Assembly (NCBI GenBank): GCA_018825385.1
Contig: JAHJEX010000051.1
Span: forward strand, 1 to 32,852
Direction: 5' to 3'
From: Patescibacteria group bacterium
GTDB taxonomy: Bacteria; Patescibacteriota; Patescibacteriia; UM-FILTER-42-10
DNA length: 32,852 bases
The notes under the pieces: model-generated
Database searches by the model: none
The model's input: the letters and a program-made list of their open reading frames with translations, nothing else
What the model was told of the DNA's origin: nothing
Shown here: positions 8,766 to 17,818 of the stretch, piece by piece
Layout of the letters: each line of letters opens with the position of its first letter
Numbering within the stretch: position 1 is the first letter of the stretch
Program-made: the position numbers and the translations under genes

Positions 8766-10040
8766 ATGAAGTATCAAAAGAAAACTTTTTCTAATGGAAT
8801 GAAAGGGATAGTTGCTCCTTTGAAAGAAACCAAAACCATTACTTTACTTGTTTTAGTAAAAGTCGGATCACGTTATGAGAATGCAAATGTAAATGGTGTT
8901 TCTCATTTTATTGAGCACATGATGTTCAAAGGAACTAAGCGCAGACCAACAACTCTGGAAATTTCCAAAGAGCTGGACGGAATTGGTGCTGAATTCAATG
9001 CATTCACCGGAAAAGACCATACAGGTTATTATATAAAAGCGAATTTTGAAAAGACCGAATTAGTGTTTGATATTCTTTCTGATGCTCTCATAAATTCACA
9101 GTTTGACCTAACAGAACTTAATCGGGAGCGAAAGGTGATTGAGGAAGAAATAAATATGTATCGGGACAATCCTCAAATGCACATTGGTTCTTTATTTGAG
9201 GAATTAGTCTATGGTGAGAAGAGCTTTTTGGGCCAGCAAATTAGCGGACCTAAATCAGTGATTCGCAATGTTACCAGACAGCAGATGATGCAGTTTAAGC
9301 GGTCATTCTATAAGCCAAAAAATACACTGGTAGTTGTTGCAGGAAATATTTCACCAACAAAAGGATTCAATTTGATTCAGAACTATTTTAAGTTTCCTAA
9401 AGAAGCAAAAAAAGTGCCTGTATTTAAGAAATCTGTGACTAAGCAAACATGCCCACAGATTAAATTAGAATTTAGGAAAACTGAACAGGCGCAGCTTTGT
9501 ATCGGTTTCCCGGCATATTCCTATTTTCATAAGGATGTTGATGCATTGGCACTTCTCAACATAATTCTGGGTGGGAACATGAGTTCACGACTTTTTATAA
9601 ATATAAGAGAGAGACAAGGACTTTGTTATTTGGTTCGTTCTTCAGCAAATATTTATGAAGATGTAGGTAACATGGTGGTGCAAGCGGGGCTGGATAGAAA
9701 AAGAGTGAAACAAGCCACCCGGGCAATTTTAAAAGTAGTTCAAGATGTTAAGCAAAATGGGGTAACAGATGAAGAATTAACAAAATCCAAAGATTTTTTG
9801 CGTGGAAAACTTACGATTGAAATGGAAGATTCTGAAAGTATCGCAGGATGGTACGGAGCACAGCAATTACTAAAGAATCAAACCCTTACTATTGAAGAGA
9901 AATTTAAAAGCATCCAGAAAGTCACTTTGAATGACATCAAGCGGGTTGCAAATGATATATTTAAAACACAGTTAATCAATCTTGTAATTATTGGCCCTTT
10001 CTCGAAAAGCAGTGAATTTACACCTTTGCTAAAGGTGTAG
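8766..10040 (+). CDS. M16 family zinc metallopeptidase
   Basis: HFIEHMMFKGT (HxxEH inverted zinc motif), downstream RKVIEEEINMYRDNP; C-terminal GGNMSSRLFINIRERQGLCY. Confidence 0.92.
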   Translation: MKYQKKTFSNGMKGIVAPLKETKTITLLVLVKVGSRYENANVNGVSHFIEHMMFKGTKRRPTTLEISKELDGIGAEFNAFTGKDHTGYYIKANFEKTELVFDILSDALINSQFDLTELNRERKVIEEEINMYRDNPQMHIGSLFEELVYGEKSFLGQQISGPKSVIRNVTRQQMMQFKRSFYKPKNTLVVVAGNISPTKGFNLIQNYFKFPKEAKKVPVFKKSVTKQTCPQIKLEFRKTEQAQLCIGFPAYSYFHKDVDALALLNIILGGNMSSRLFINIRERQGLCYLVRSSANIYEDVGNMVVQAGLDRKRVKQATRAILKVVQDVKQNGVTDEELTKSKDFLRGKLTIEMEDSESIAGWYGAQQLLKNQTLTIEEKFKSIQKVTLNDIKRVANDIFKTQLINLVIIGPFSKSSEFTPLLKV

Positions 10041-10058
10041 GAAAGAATTGCTGCTTTG

Positions 10059-10067
10059 TGTTATAAT
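10059..10067 (+). promoter_or_regulatory. Extended -10 promoter candidate upstream of the AI-2E transporter
   Basis: TGT-TATAAT (TGn extended -10) 32 nt before the ATG at 10099. Confidence 0.4.
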
Positions 10068-10098
10068 GTATCCATAATAGTATTAGAAAAAGGGCATT

Positions 10099-11154
10099 AT
10101 GTTGCCACTAAGGCCCAAAAAAGAAGTTAATATTTCAACCAGATCAATTCTAAAAGTATTTGTAATTATACTGTTGTTTTGGTTTCTGTATATAATTCGA
10201 GACATCCTAGCTATTTTATTTATTTCTTTTGTATTGGCTTCTGCGCTCGATCCTTGGATTGACAGTTTTCACAAAAGGAAAATTCCCAGAGCTGTTGGCA
10301 TCCTTATTATTTATTTGGTAATGATTGCAGTTATATCGGTAACTGTAGGCTTAATTATTCCTCCGATTGTTGAGCAAACAAAGGAAATTACTAATTCTTT
10401 CCCAGAGTATTTTGAAAGATTGTCCGAGTTGTATACCAATTTTCAGAATTTTTCAAACGAATATGGAGTAGAATCAACTGTCCAGGATTCTTTAAACAAT
10501 CTCAATAGTACACTGGCTCAATTAGGAGGCGGAATTTTCACTGTATCTTCGCGCTTCTTTGGCGGAGTATTTGCACTGTTTGCGGTGTTGGTAATTGTTT
10601 TTTATATGACTGTTGGCGAAGCGGGCATGAAAGAGTTCTTTCGTTTTGTTGCACCCAGTAAATATCAACCTTATTTAGTACAAAAGATTAATCAGGTGCA
10701 AACGAAGCTAGGAATGTGGCTACGAGGGCAATTAATTCTTTCTTTGATTATATTTGCATTAACATATCTTGGGCTTACAATTTTGCGGGTCGAATACGCT
10801 TTAGTATTGGCATTATTTGCTGGATTAGCTGAATTTGTCCCATACATTGGACCGATAATTAGTGCTGTCCCGGCAGTTTTTCTGACTTTTGCTGATTCAC
10901 CGATTAAAGCGCTTATCGTTATAGTTTTGTATATTGTAATTCAACAACTGGAAAATCAAATCATCGTTCCAAAAGTTATGCAGAAGAGTGTTGGTCTTAA
11001 CCCATTAGTCGTAATAGTCGTAATGCTAGTAGGTGCGAAAATAGCAGGGATGGCTGGATTAATACTGGCCGTTCCAACAGCAACGATTATTAAAATATTT
11101 TTGGGAGATTTCTTTGAAGACAGAAAAGAAAAGGAAGAGCGTTTAGAAGTATAA
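10099..11154 (+). CDS. AI-2E family transporter (PerM/YdiK-like)
   Basis: FVLASALDPWIDSFHKRKIPRAVGILIIYL...LAEFVPYIGPIISAVPAVFLTF...LENQIIVPKVMQKSVGLNPLVVIVVMLVGAKIAGMAGLILAVP. Confidence 0.92.
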   Translation: MLPLRPKKEVNISTRSILKVFVIILLFWFLYIIRDILAILFISFVLASALDPWIDSFHKRKIPRAVGILIIYLVMIAVISVTVGLIIPPIVEQTKEITNSFPEYFERLSELYTNFQNFSNEYGVESTVQDSLNNLNSTLAQLGGGIFTVSSRFFGGVFALFAVLVIVFYMTVGEAGMKEFFRFVAPSKYQPYLVQKINQVQTKLGMWLRGQLILSLIIFALTYLGLTILRVEYALVLALFAGLAEFVPYIGPIISAVPAVFLTFADSPIKALIVIVLYIVIQQLENQIIVPKVMQKSVGLNPLVVIVVMLVGAKIAGMAGLILAVPTATIIKIFLGDFFEDRKEKEERLEV

Positions 11155-11167
11155 AAGTTCTTTTGAT

Positions 11168-12733
11168 ATGGAAAAAATGAAAAAAGGTAGTTTATTTATT
11201 ACAACACCAATCTATTACGTCAACGATAAACCTCACATTGGTCATGCCTATACGACTGTTGCCGCGGACATTTTAGCCCGCTGGCACAAACAAAAAGGAG
11301 ATGAGGTCTTTTTTTTAACTGGCACAGACGAGCATGGGGCGAAGGTGGCAGAGTCTGCTAAGCTTGCGAATAAATCTCCGCAGCAACTTTGCGACAAAAA
11401 CAGTAAGTTGTTTAAAGAAGCGTTTGATAATTTAAATCTTTCGTATGATTATTTTATCCGAACCACTGACCAGCGTCACGAGAAATCAGTCGCTAAATTT
11501 ATGCAAAAGCTCTATGATCAGGGTGATATTTATGAAGGGACATATGAAGGCTTGTATTGTACGGGGTGTGAAAATTTTCTAACCGAAAAAGAATTAGTTG
11601 ATGGTAAGTGCCCGGATCATTTAAAAGAGCCGGAGAAAATTTCAGAAAAGAACTATTTTTTCAAGCTTACGAAATATCTTTCTAAAGTGCAGACGCTAAT
11701 TGAAAAAGACGAAATAAAGATTCTCCCGGAAGATAAGAAAAAAGAAGCATTGGGGCTTTTTAAGCAAGGCTTGGAAGATTTTTCCGTCTCTCGTGAAAAT
11801 GTAAAATGGGGGATTCCACTACCGTTCGACAAATCACAAGTGACTTATGTTTGGGTCGAAGCATTGCAAAACTATATTTCTGCAATCGGGTATGGGGATG
11901 ATAGGAGAGAATTTGAAAAATGGTGGCAAAATCCTTTGCACATCATGGCAAAAGATATTTTAAAATTTCACTGCATCTATTGGCCGGCTCTTTTGCTCGC
12001 AGCTGGTGAAGAACCGCCAAAACAGATGTTCCTGCATGGGTTTTTTTCCATCAATGGTCAAAAAATGAGTAAGTCGATTGGTAATGTTATTGACCCGAAT
12101 GATTTGGTAGCAAAATATGGCGCTGATGCAACTCGCTATCTTTTGATTTCTCAGTTCCCGTTCGGCCAAGATGGTGATATTAAGGAGGAAAATTTTAAAT
12201 CTCAATATAATTCTGAATTAGCTCACGAGATAGGAAATCTAGTAAGCAGAAGTACAAATCTATTAGAAAAAAACAATGATGGTATTGTCCCGGAAGTAGA
12301 TGGTAGTCTCGATTTTGCTGATATTGGTATATCTGTTGCATCAGGAGAAAATAAGTTAAGTGATTGGTTAGAAAGTATTTGGAAAAACTATGATTCGGAC
12401 ATGGAAAAATTCAAATTTGATCATGTCACTTTCAGTATTGGTCATAATTTAGTTAGCATTTCTAATCAAATTATTGAAAAATTAAAGCTTTGGGAACTTC
12501 ATAAGACTGATAAGAAGAAATGGGATAAAGCTATGTATAATGTTTTGGAATTTATTTACCATATGAGTTGGATGATACGTCCTATTATGCCAGAAACTTC
12601 GGATAAAATTTTCAAAAATATTGGTATTCCAAAGGAAGGAATAAAAACTCTAAATGGTGAAGTTATGAAGTGGGGCGGGTTAGAACCTGGAATAATAGTA
12701 ACAAAAGGTAAACCACTTTTCCCTAGAATATAG
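11168..12733 (+). CDS. metG: Methionyl-tRNA synthetase
   Basis: ITTPIYYVNDKPHIGHAYTTVAADILARW, YCTGCENFLTEKEL, GFFSINGQKMSKSIGNVIDP (HIGH and KMSKS). Confidence 0.95.
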   Translation: MEKMKKGSLFITTPIYYVNDKPHIGHAYTTVAADILARWHKQKGDEVFFLTGTDEHGAKVAESAKLANKSPQQLCDKNSKLFKEAFDNLNLSYDYFIRTTDQRHEKSVAKFMQKLYDQGDIYEGTYEGLYCTGCENFLTEKELVDGKCPDHLKEPEKISEKNYFFKLTKYLSKVQTLIEKDEIKILPEDKKKEALGLFKQGLEDFSVSRENVKWGIPLPFDKSQVTYVWVEALQNYISAIGYGDDRREFEKWWQNPLHIMAKDILKFHCIYWPALLLAAGEEPPKQMFLHGFFSINGQKMSKSIGNVIDPNDLVAKYGADATRYLLISQFPFGQDGDIKEENFKSQYNSELAHEIGNLVSRSTNLLEKNNDGIVPEVDGSLDFADIGISVASGENKLSDWLESIWKNYDSDMEKFKFDHVTFSIGHNLVSISNQIIEKLKLWELHKTDKKKWDKAMYNVLEFIYHMSWMIRPIMPETSDKIFKNIGIPKEGIKTLNGEVMKWGGLEPGIIVTKGKPLFPRI

Positions 12734-12736
12734 ATT

Positions 12737-13444
12737 ATGAAGTTAACAGTATCACCAGCAATTTTTGAGATGTTTCCGGAACTGCAAATAGCAGTTGCTG
12801 TTCTAAAAGGTGTTGATAATGCTACGCCTCATCCGGAGATAGCAGATTTATTGCGCACGGAAGAGATGTACTGTCGGAGTATCTTTAGTGAAATTAAACC
12901 TTCAGAGCATCCGAAGATTGATTGCTGGCGTAAGGCATATACGAAGTTTGGCTCCGGATCACATTACCGTTGTTCTATAGAAGCTCTAGTAAAAAGAGTT
13001 GCAAAAGGTGGAGTATTGCCATCAGTTAACAATCTAGTTGATATCTATAATCTCATTTCATTAAAATATGTAATGCCTGTTGGAGGGGAAGATCTAAAAA
13101 AAATAAAAGGTGATGTCGAGTTAGCATTTGCAACTGGCGAGGAACATTTTACAGCAATCGATGCAAAAGAAGATGATCCTCCACAGAAAGGCGAGATTGT
13201 GTATGTAGATGGTAATAATGATGTTTTATGCAGGAGGTTTAATTGGCGTGAAGCTGATAAATCTAAACTTACAGAACAAACTTCCAGCGCAATAATATAT
13301 TTAGAAGGAATTTCGCCATCAAATGATATCGAAACAAAAGAAGCAATGCAAGATTTTGTCGGTTATGTTGAAAAATTCTGCGGTGGTTCCGTTGAACTGT
13401 TCCTAGTTAATAAAAATTTTCCAGTATTTACTTTTGCATCATGA
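12737..13444 (+). CDS. B3/B4 domain-containing protein (PheT B3/4-like stand-alone domain)
   Basis: DCWRKAYTKFGSGSHYRCSIEALVKRVAKGGVLPSVNNLVDIYNLISLKYVMPVGGEDL is typical of stand-alone B3/4 proteins. Confidence 0.75.
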   Translation: MKLTVSPAIFEMFPELQIAVAVLKGVDNATPHPEIADLLRTEEMYCRSIFSEIKPSEHPKIDCWRKAYTKFGSGSHYRCSIEALVKRVAKGGVLPSVNNLVDIYNLISLKYVMPVGGEDLKKIKGDVELAFATGEEHFTAIDAKEDDPPQKGEIVYVDGNNDVLCRRFNWREADKSKLTEQTSSAIIYLEGISPSNDIETKEAMQDFVGYVEKFCGGSVELFLVNKNFPVFTFAS

Positions 13445-13941
13445 CCTATATTGATTGGACTTTAGTATTTTTACTTGGTGCCTTTGTATTTTCAGGATTC
13501 AAGGGCGGATTTGTTTATTCTTTTGGTTCATTTATGGGTGTTCTGATTGGAGCGTTTGTCGCTGGGAGTTTTTATGAACCACTGGCTCAGGTAATTGGTA
13601 AAGGGGAGGATTGGGCAAATATTATCAGTTTTTTTGGTATTTTCATTATAATCAGTCAACTTATCGGAGTCATTTTCCATATTATCAACAAAGCCCTAAA
13701 GCTTCTTATACTCTTTCCATTTTTAACCATCATTAATAAAGTTGGAGGGTTGATATTTGGATTTATTGAGGGGATATTTTTTCTCGGAATTGGTGTTTTC
13801 TTTATTGTTCGCTTTGAACTGGCAGAAAAATTTATAGAAACTTTAGGAGATTCGAAGTTAGTTCCTGTATTTGAAAGTGTCGGTAAATTTATTTCCTTCT
13901 TGCTGCCAAAAGTTATAAGAGAATTAGATTCAATAATTTAA
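13441..13941 (+). CDS. CvpA family membrane protein
   Basis: DWTLVFLLGAFVFSGFKGGFVYSFGSFMGVLIGAFVAG, 4 TM pattern; ATGA overlap with the previous gene. Confidence 0.75.
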   Translation: MTYIDWTLVFLLGAFVFSGFKGGFVYSFGSFMGVLIGAFVAGSFYEPLAQVIGKGEDWANIISFFGIFIIISQLIGVIFHIINKALKLLILFPFLTIINKVGGLIFGFIEGIFFLGIGVFFIVRFELAEKFIETLGDSKLVPVFESVGKFISFLLPKVIRELDSII

Positions 13942-13942
13942 T

Positions 13943-14782
13943 ATGCTGATTGATACTCACACTCACGTAAATTTTAATTCGTTCAAAGAAGATGGACGGG
14001 ATGTTATTGATCGTGCTTTGACTAATGATATTTGGCTAATTAATGTTGGTAGTCAATATAAAACCAGCCTGCGAGCTGTAAATATTGCAAATAATTATAA
14101 CCAGGGCGTTTACGCAATTGTTGGACTGCACCCGATTCATTTGTTCAACATGCATGTTGATGAATCAGAAATGGAGTTCAATACTAGGGAAGAAGAGTTT
14201 GACAAACAGACTTATACTGATTTAGCAAGCAATCCAAAGGTGGTAGGAATAGGTGAAACAGGATTGGATTATTTTCATGTGCCTGAAGGTGAGGATCAGA
14301 AAAGTGTTAAACAAAAGCAAGAGGAAGTATTTAGAGCTCAGTTGTCTCTTGCAATGGAATTGGACAAAGCTGTAACTATCCATAGTCGCGGTACAAAGGA
14401 TGATCCTTTAGGTGTCTATCAAGACATAATGAGAATAATGAAAGAATATCCAGGCGTAAGAGCAGTAGTCCACTGCTATACTGGTGATGTAGAAACTGCT
14501 AAACAGTTTATTGATCTGGGATTGAATATTTCGATAACAGGTATTGTTACATTTAAAAATGCGAAAGAAGTTCAAGAAGTAGCAAAAGAAATTCCGTTAG
14601 AACATATCCTTGTAGAAACTGATGCGCCTTATCTTGCACCTGATCCGCATAGAGGAAAAAGAAACGAGCCTTCTTATGTGAAATTTGTAGCAGAAAAGAT
14701 TGCTGAGCTAAAGGGAATATCTTTTGAAGAAGTAGCAGAAACTACTACACAAAATGCCAAGAAACTATTTAAAATATCTTAA
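13943..14782 (+). CDS. tatD: TatD family hydrolase
   Basis: MLIDTHTHVNF, VVGIGETGLDYF, AVTIHSRG, VVHCYTGD, ILVETDAPYLAPDPHRGKRNEPSYV. Confidence 0.93.
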   Translation: MLIDTHTHVNFNSFKEDGRDVIDRALTNDIWLINVGSQYKTSLRAVNIANNYNQGVYAIVGLHPIHLFNMHVDESEMEFNTREEEFDKQTYTDLASNPKVVGIGETGLDYFHVPEGEDQKSVKQKQEEVFRAQLSLAMELDKAVTIHSRGTKDDPLGVYQDIMRIMKEYPGVRAVVHCYTGDVETAKQFIDLGLNISITGIVTFKNAKEVQEVAKEIPLEHILVETDAPYLAPDPHRGKRNEPSYVKFVAEKIAELKGISFEEVAETTTQNAKKLFKIS

Positions 14783-14791
14783 AGTAATTTC

Positions 14792-15589
14792 GTGGAATAT
14801 ATAGAGTCTATAATATTAGGTCTTGCTCAGGGTTTAGGTGAATTTTTACCTATATCCAGTTCAGGTCATTTGGTAATTTTACCGTGGCTTTTTAACTTCT
14901 CTGATCCAGGTTTAGCATTTGATGTTGCTTTGCATTGGGGAACTTTAATTGCAGTCGTAACCTATTTTTGGAAAGATTGGGTTCGCTTATTGAAATCACT
15001 TTTTTCTACGAAAAAAAATAGTGATTCAGTAATGCAGGATCGCAAACTAATTAGGTATATAATTATTGCTTCAATCCCCGGTGCACTATTTGGATACCTT
15101 TTAGATGATTGGGCAGAAACATCGTTCCGTGCACCGCTCCTTGTAGCTACTGCCTTAGCTGTGCTGGGAATACTTTTAGCTCTTGCAGATAAAACCGGCA
15201 AAGGCAGAAGAGATTTTAATGAAATAACATTGTTTGACAGTATAGCTATCGGTTTATCTCAGGCGATTGCAATTATTCCTGGAGTATCGCGTTCCGGGGC
15301 GACTATCACCATGGCATTGTTTAGAAATATTAATCGTGAAGCAGCTGCTAAATTTTCCTTTTTATTATCTGCTCCGATTATTCTGGGAGCTGGGTTGGTT
15401 AAACTTCCAGAAATTATTTCAGAAGGAATTACAGCCCCCATTATTATAGGTACTATTATTGCTGCAGCAAGCGGATTTTTTAGTATTAAGTATCTATTAA
15501 GGTATGTCCAAAAAAAGAGTTATAAGCCATTTGTCTGGTATCGCTTAGTATTTGCAATAATAATAATCATTGTCTATTTTGTAAGATGA
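14792..15589 (+). CDS. uppP: Undecaprenyl-diphosphatase
   Basis: IILGLAQGLGEFLPISSSGHLVILPWLF and IIPGVSRSGATITMAL; GTG start. Confidence 0.93.
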   Translation: MEYIESIILGLAQGLGEFLPISSSGHLVILPWLFNFSDPGLAFDVALHWGTLIAVVTYFWKDWVRLLKSLFSTKKNSDSVMQDRKLIRYIIIASIPGALFGYLLDDWAETSFRAPLLVATALAVLGILLALADKTGKGRRDFNEITLFDSIAIGLSQAIAIIPGVSRSGATITMALFRNINREAAAKFSFLLSAPIILGAGLVKLPEIISEGITAPIIIGTIIAAASGFFSIKYLLRYVQKKSYKPFVWYRLVFAIIIIIVYFVR

Positions 15590-16023
15590 AAGATGTAGTA
15601 ATAGTTTTATGGATAATCATGGCTTTTATTGCCACTTCTTTCTGGGAAGCATATATTGAAGGCCAGCATGGTGGGGCAGAAAAGCAAGTTGGCTGGAAAA
15701 TAAAGGTAGGAAAGTACTATTTGAATGGCTATCATTTTTGGTTGTGGGTCGTGGCTTATCCATTATTACTGACTTTGCCTTTAGTAATCAATTATTCTTC
15801 CCGAGTTCTAGGATTGATTTTGATCGGATATTTTCTGGGGCAGGTTATTGAAGATTTTCTGTGGTTTGTGGTAAATCCGCAGTGGCCGTTTAGACATTTT
15901 CGTCCTGATAAAGCGGATTGGTTCCCTTGGATGAAATTTGGGAAAAAATATGGATTGCCCTTTTTCTATGTCCCATATTTGATTTTTGCATTTCTAGCGT
16001 GGTGGTTTCTGGTAAGGGGGTAG
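15586..16023 (+). CDS. Hypothetical integral membrane protein, Trp-rich
   Basis: ATGA overlap with uppP; hydrophobic helices interspersed with FWEAYIEGQHGGAEKQVGW, EDFLWFVVNPQWPF, WFPWMKFGKKYG. Confidence 0.65.
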   Translation: MKDVVIVLWIIMAFIATSFWEAYIEGQHGGAEKQVGWKIKVGKYYLNGYHFWLWVVAYPLLLTLPLVINYSSRVLGLILIGYFLGQVIEDFLWFVVNPQWPFRHFRPDKADWFPWMKFGKKYGLPFFYVPYLIFAFLAWWFLVRG

Positions 16024-16055
16024 CGGAGGAATTGAAAATAAGCTAATATAAGTTT

Positions 16056-17108
16056 ATGGATTTAGTCACATTAGTAATAGCTTTAGCAGTCTTCGCCGTA
16101 GTCATTTTAGGCCTGCTAATGTTTCAAATGAATAAAAAGTTTAAAGAGCTTCAAACTTCTAATAAAGATTCTGATGGACTTTTGATGTTGCAACAGCGAA
16201 TGGAAGATATGAACAAAACAGTTGACCAAAAGATGGGGGATTCAGCAAAAATGATGCAACAACAGTTCGGTCAATCAACAAAGATTATTCAAGATGTTAC
16301 TGAGAGACTGACTAAGCTGGATGAAACAAATAAACAGGTTTTAGGATTTTCAGATCAACTAAATAAACTTCAGGATACGCTAAGCAATCCAAAGCAAAGA
16401 GGAATATTTGGTGAATACCAGTTGGAAATGCTTTTAAAAAACTCATTTCAACCAAATCAGTACGAAATGCAATATAAATTCAAGGACGGCGAAATAGTTG
16501 ATTCAGTATTATTTCTTGGAGAAAAAATTATACCAATTGATTCAAAATTTTCTCTAGAGAACTATAACAAAATTGTCGAAGAAAATGACAGCACCCAAAG
16601 AGGGCAACTAGAAAAAGCGTTTAAAAATGATCTTAAAAATAGAATTGACGAAACAGCGAAATATATCAGACCGAATGAAGGTACTATTGACTTTGCGTTT
16701 ATGTTTATTCCAGCTGAGGGTATCTTTTATGATTTGCTTGTCAACAAGGTGGGTGCGATAAAAGTTAATACTCGTGATTTAATAGATTATGCTATTAACG
16801 AGAAAAAAGTCCATATTGTATCGCCGACAACTTTTTATGTTACCTTACAATCGCTCTGGCAGGGAATGCGGGCATTTCAGGTTCAAGAGAAGACAAAGGA
16901 AATATTGAAACAGGTGGGAAATCTAGATACACATATAAAAGCGTATGAAGATTACTTAAAGAAACTGGGCGGTCATCTTGGCACAACAGTCAATATGTAT
17001 AATTCTGCATACAAGGAGTTCAAAAAGATAGATAAGGATGTTGTTAAACTTACGGATGGTGAATCAACCGTGGATCCGATTGCAATAGACAAACCTAAAA
17101 CAGAATAG
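16056..17108 (+). CDS. rmuC: RmuC family DNA recombination protein
   Basis: N-terminal TM plus coiled coil, then LSNPKQRGIFGEYQLEMLLK, IIPIDSKFSLENYNK, FAFMFIPAEGIFYDLL, SPTTFYVTLQSLWQGMR. Confidence 0.92.
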   Translation: MDLVTLVIALAVFAVVILGLLMFQMNKKFKELQTSNKDSDGLLMLQQRMEDMNKTVDQKMGDSAKMMQQQFGQSTKIIQDVTERLTKLDETNKQVLGFSDQLNKLQDTLSNPKQRGIFGEYQLEMLLKNSFQPNQYEMQYKFKDGEIVDSVLFLGEKIIPIDSKFSLENYNKIVEENDSTQRGQLEKAFKNDLKNRIDETAKYIRPNEGTIDFAFMFIPAEGIFYDLLVNKVGAIKVNTRDLIDYAINEKKVHIVSPTTFYVTLQSLWQGMRAFQVQEKTKEILKQVGNLDTHIKAYEDYLKKLGGHLGTTVNMYNSAYKEFKKIDKDVVKLTDGESTVDPIAIDKPKTE

Positions 17109-17109
17109 T

Positions 17110-17301
17110 ATGAATTTTTCAGAATTTCAAAGTGCTATTCATGACAAGGGATATTTAATCCTATGTTTGAATGATTATAAAAAAGACGAAGAATATTATA
17201 CATTTATTGGTATTCAAGATAAGTTAGGTCATGGATATCATGCTGAATGCAAAAGCACAGAAATGGACTCTGTGTATGAAGAATTAATCTCAAAAATATA
17301 G
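17110..17301 (+). CDS. Small hypothetical protein (63 aa)
   Basis: Complete ORF directly after rmuC, same strand, before a strong terminator. Confidence 0.55.
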   Translation: MNFSEFQSAIHDKGYLILCLNDYKKDEEYYTFIGIQDKLGHGYHAECKSTEMDSVYEELISKI

Positions 17302-17311
17302 CTTGAACAAA

Positions 17312-17338
17312 AAAACCGCCTCGTATTGAGGCGGTTTT
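17312..17338. terminator. Bidirectional intrinsic terminator between convergent genes
   Basis: AAAACCGCCTC-gtatt-GAGGCGGTTTT, 11 bp perfect stem. Confidence 0.85.
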
Positions 17339-17350
17339 GTAATATTAAAT

Positions 17351-17710
17351 TTACATTCCTGTGAAATTCAGTAGTGAACTGACAGCATATGATATGATTG
17401 CCCATGCAAGAATGACAATAGATATACCGACAATCGCCGCTGAAATGATTTTCTTTGCCTTCTCAATCTTTTCTTCGTTACCCCCAGAAGTGAGCCAGGT
17501 AAAACCACCATATAAAATCATTATGACACCGACTATTCCAAGTAGACCAAGAATCCACTGAATAATAGCGATTACTGTTTCCTGAAGATCAGCAGAGCCA
17601 AGTCCGAGCGTTGAACTGACGTCCCATAATGATAATGCATGAACTGTATGTGGGAGAAATAATGCGCTTGATGTCAAAATAAATAAGAAAGCTAAATATG
17701 GTCTCTTCAT
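17351..17710 (-). CDS. TrbC/VirB2-like pilin-type small membrane protein
   Basis: N-terminal signal-like helix, then two TMs: VIAIIQWILGLLGIVGVIMILYGGFTWLTSGGNEEKIEKAKKIISAAIVGISIVILAWAIISYAV. Confidence 0.75.
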   Translation of the reverse strand: MKRPYLAFLFILTSSALFLPHTVHALSLWDVSSTLGLGSADLQETVIAIIQWILGLLGIVGVIMILYGGFTWLTSGGNEEKIEKAKKIISAAIVGISIVILAWAIISYAVSSLLNFTGM

Positions 17711-17818
17711 ACTGTTTCATTTAGTTTTATTCTAATTTGACCCTATCATATTAGATTGATTTTTGCAATCCATATCAAACAATAGGAGACTCTTTTAGTT
17801 TTATTGTCTGGAATAGTT

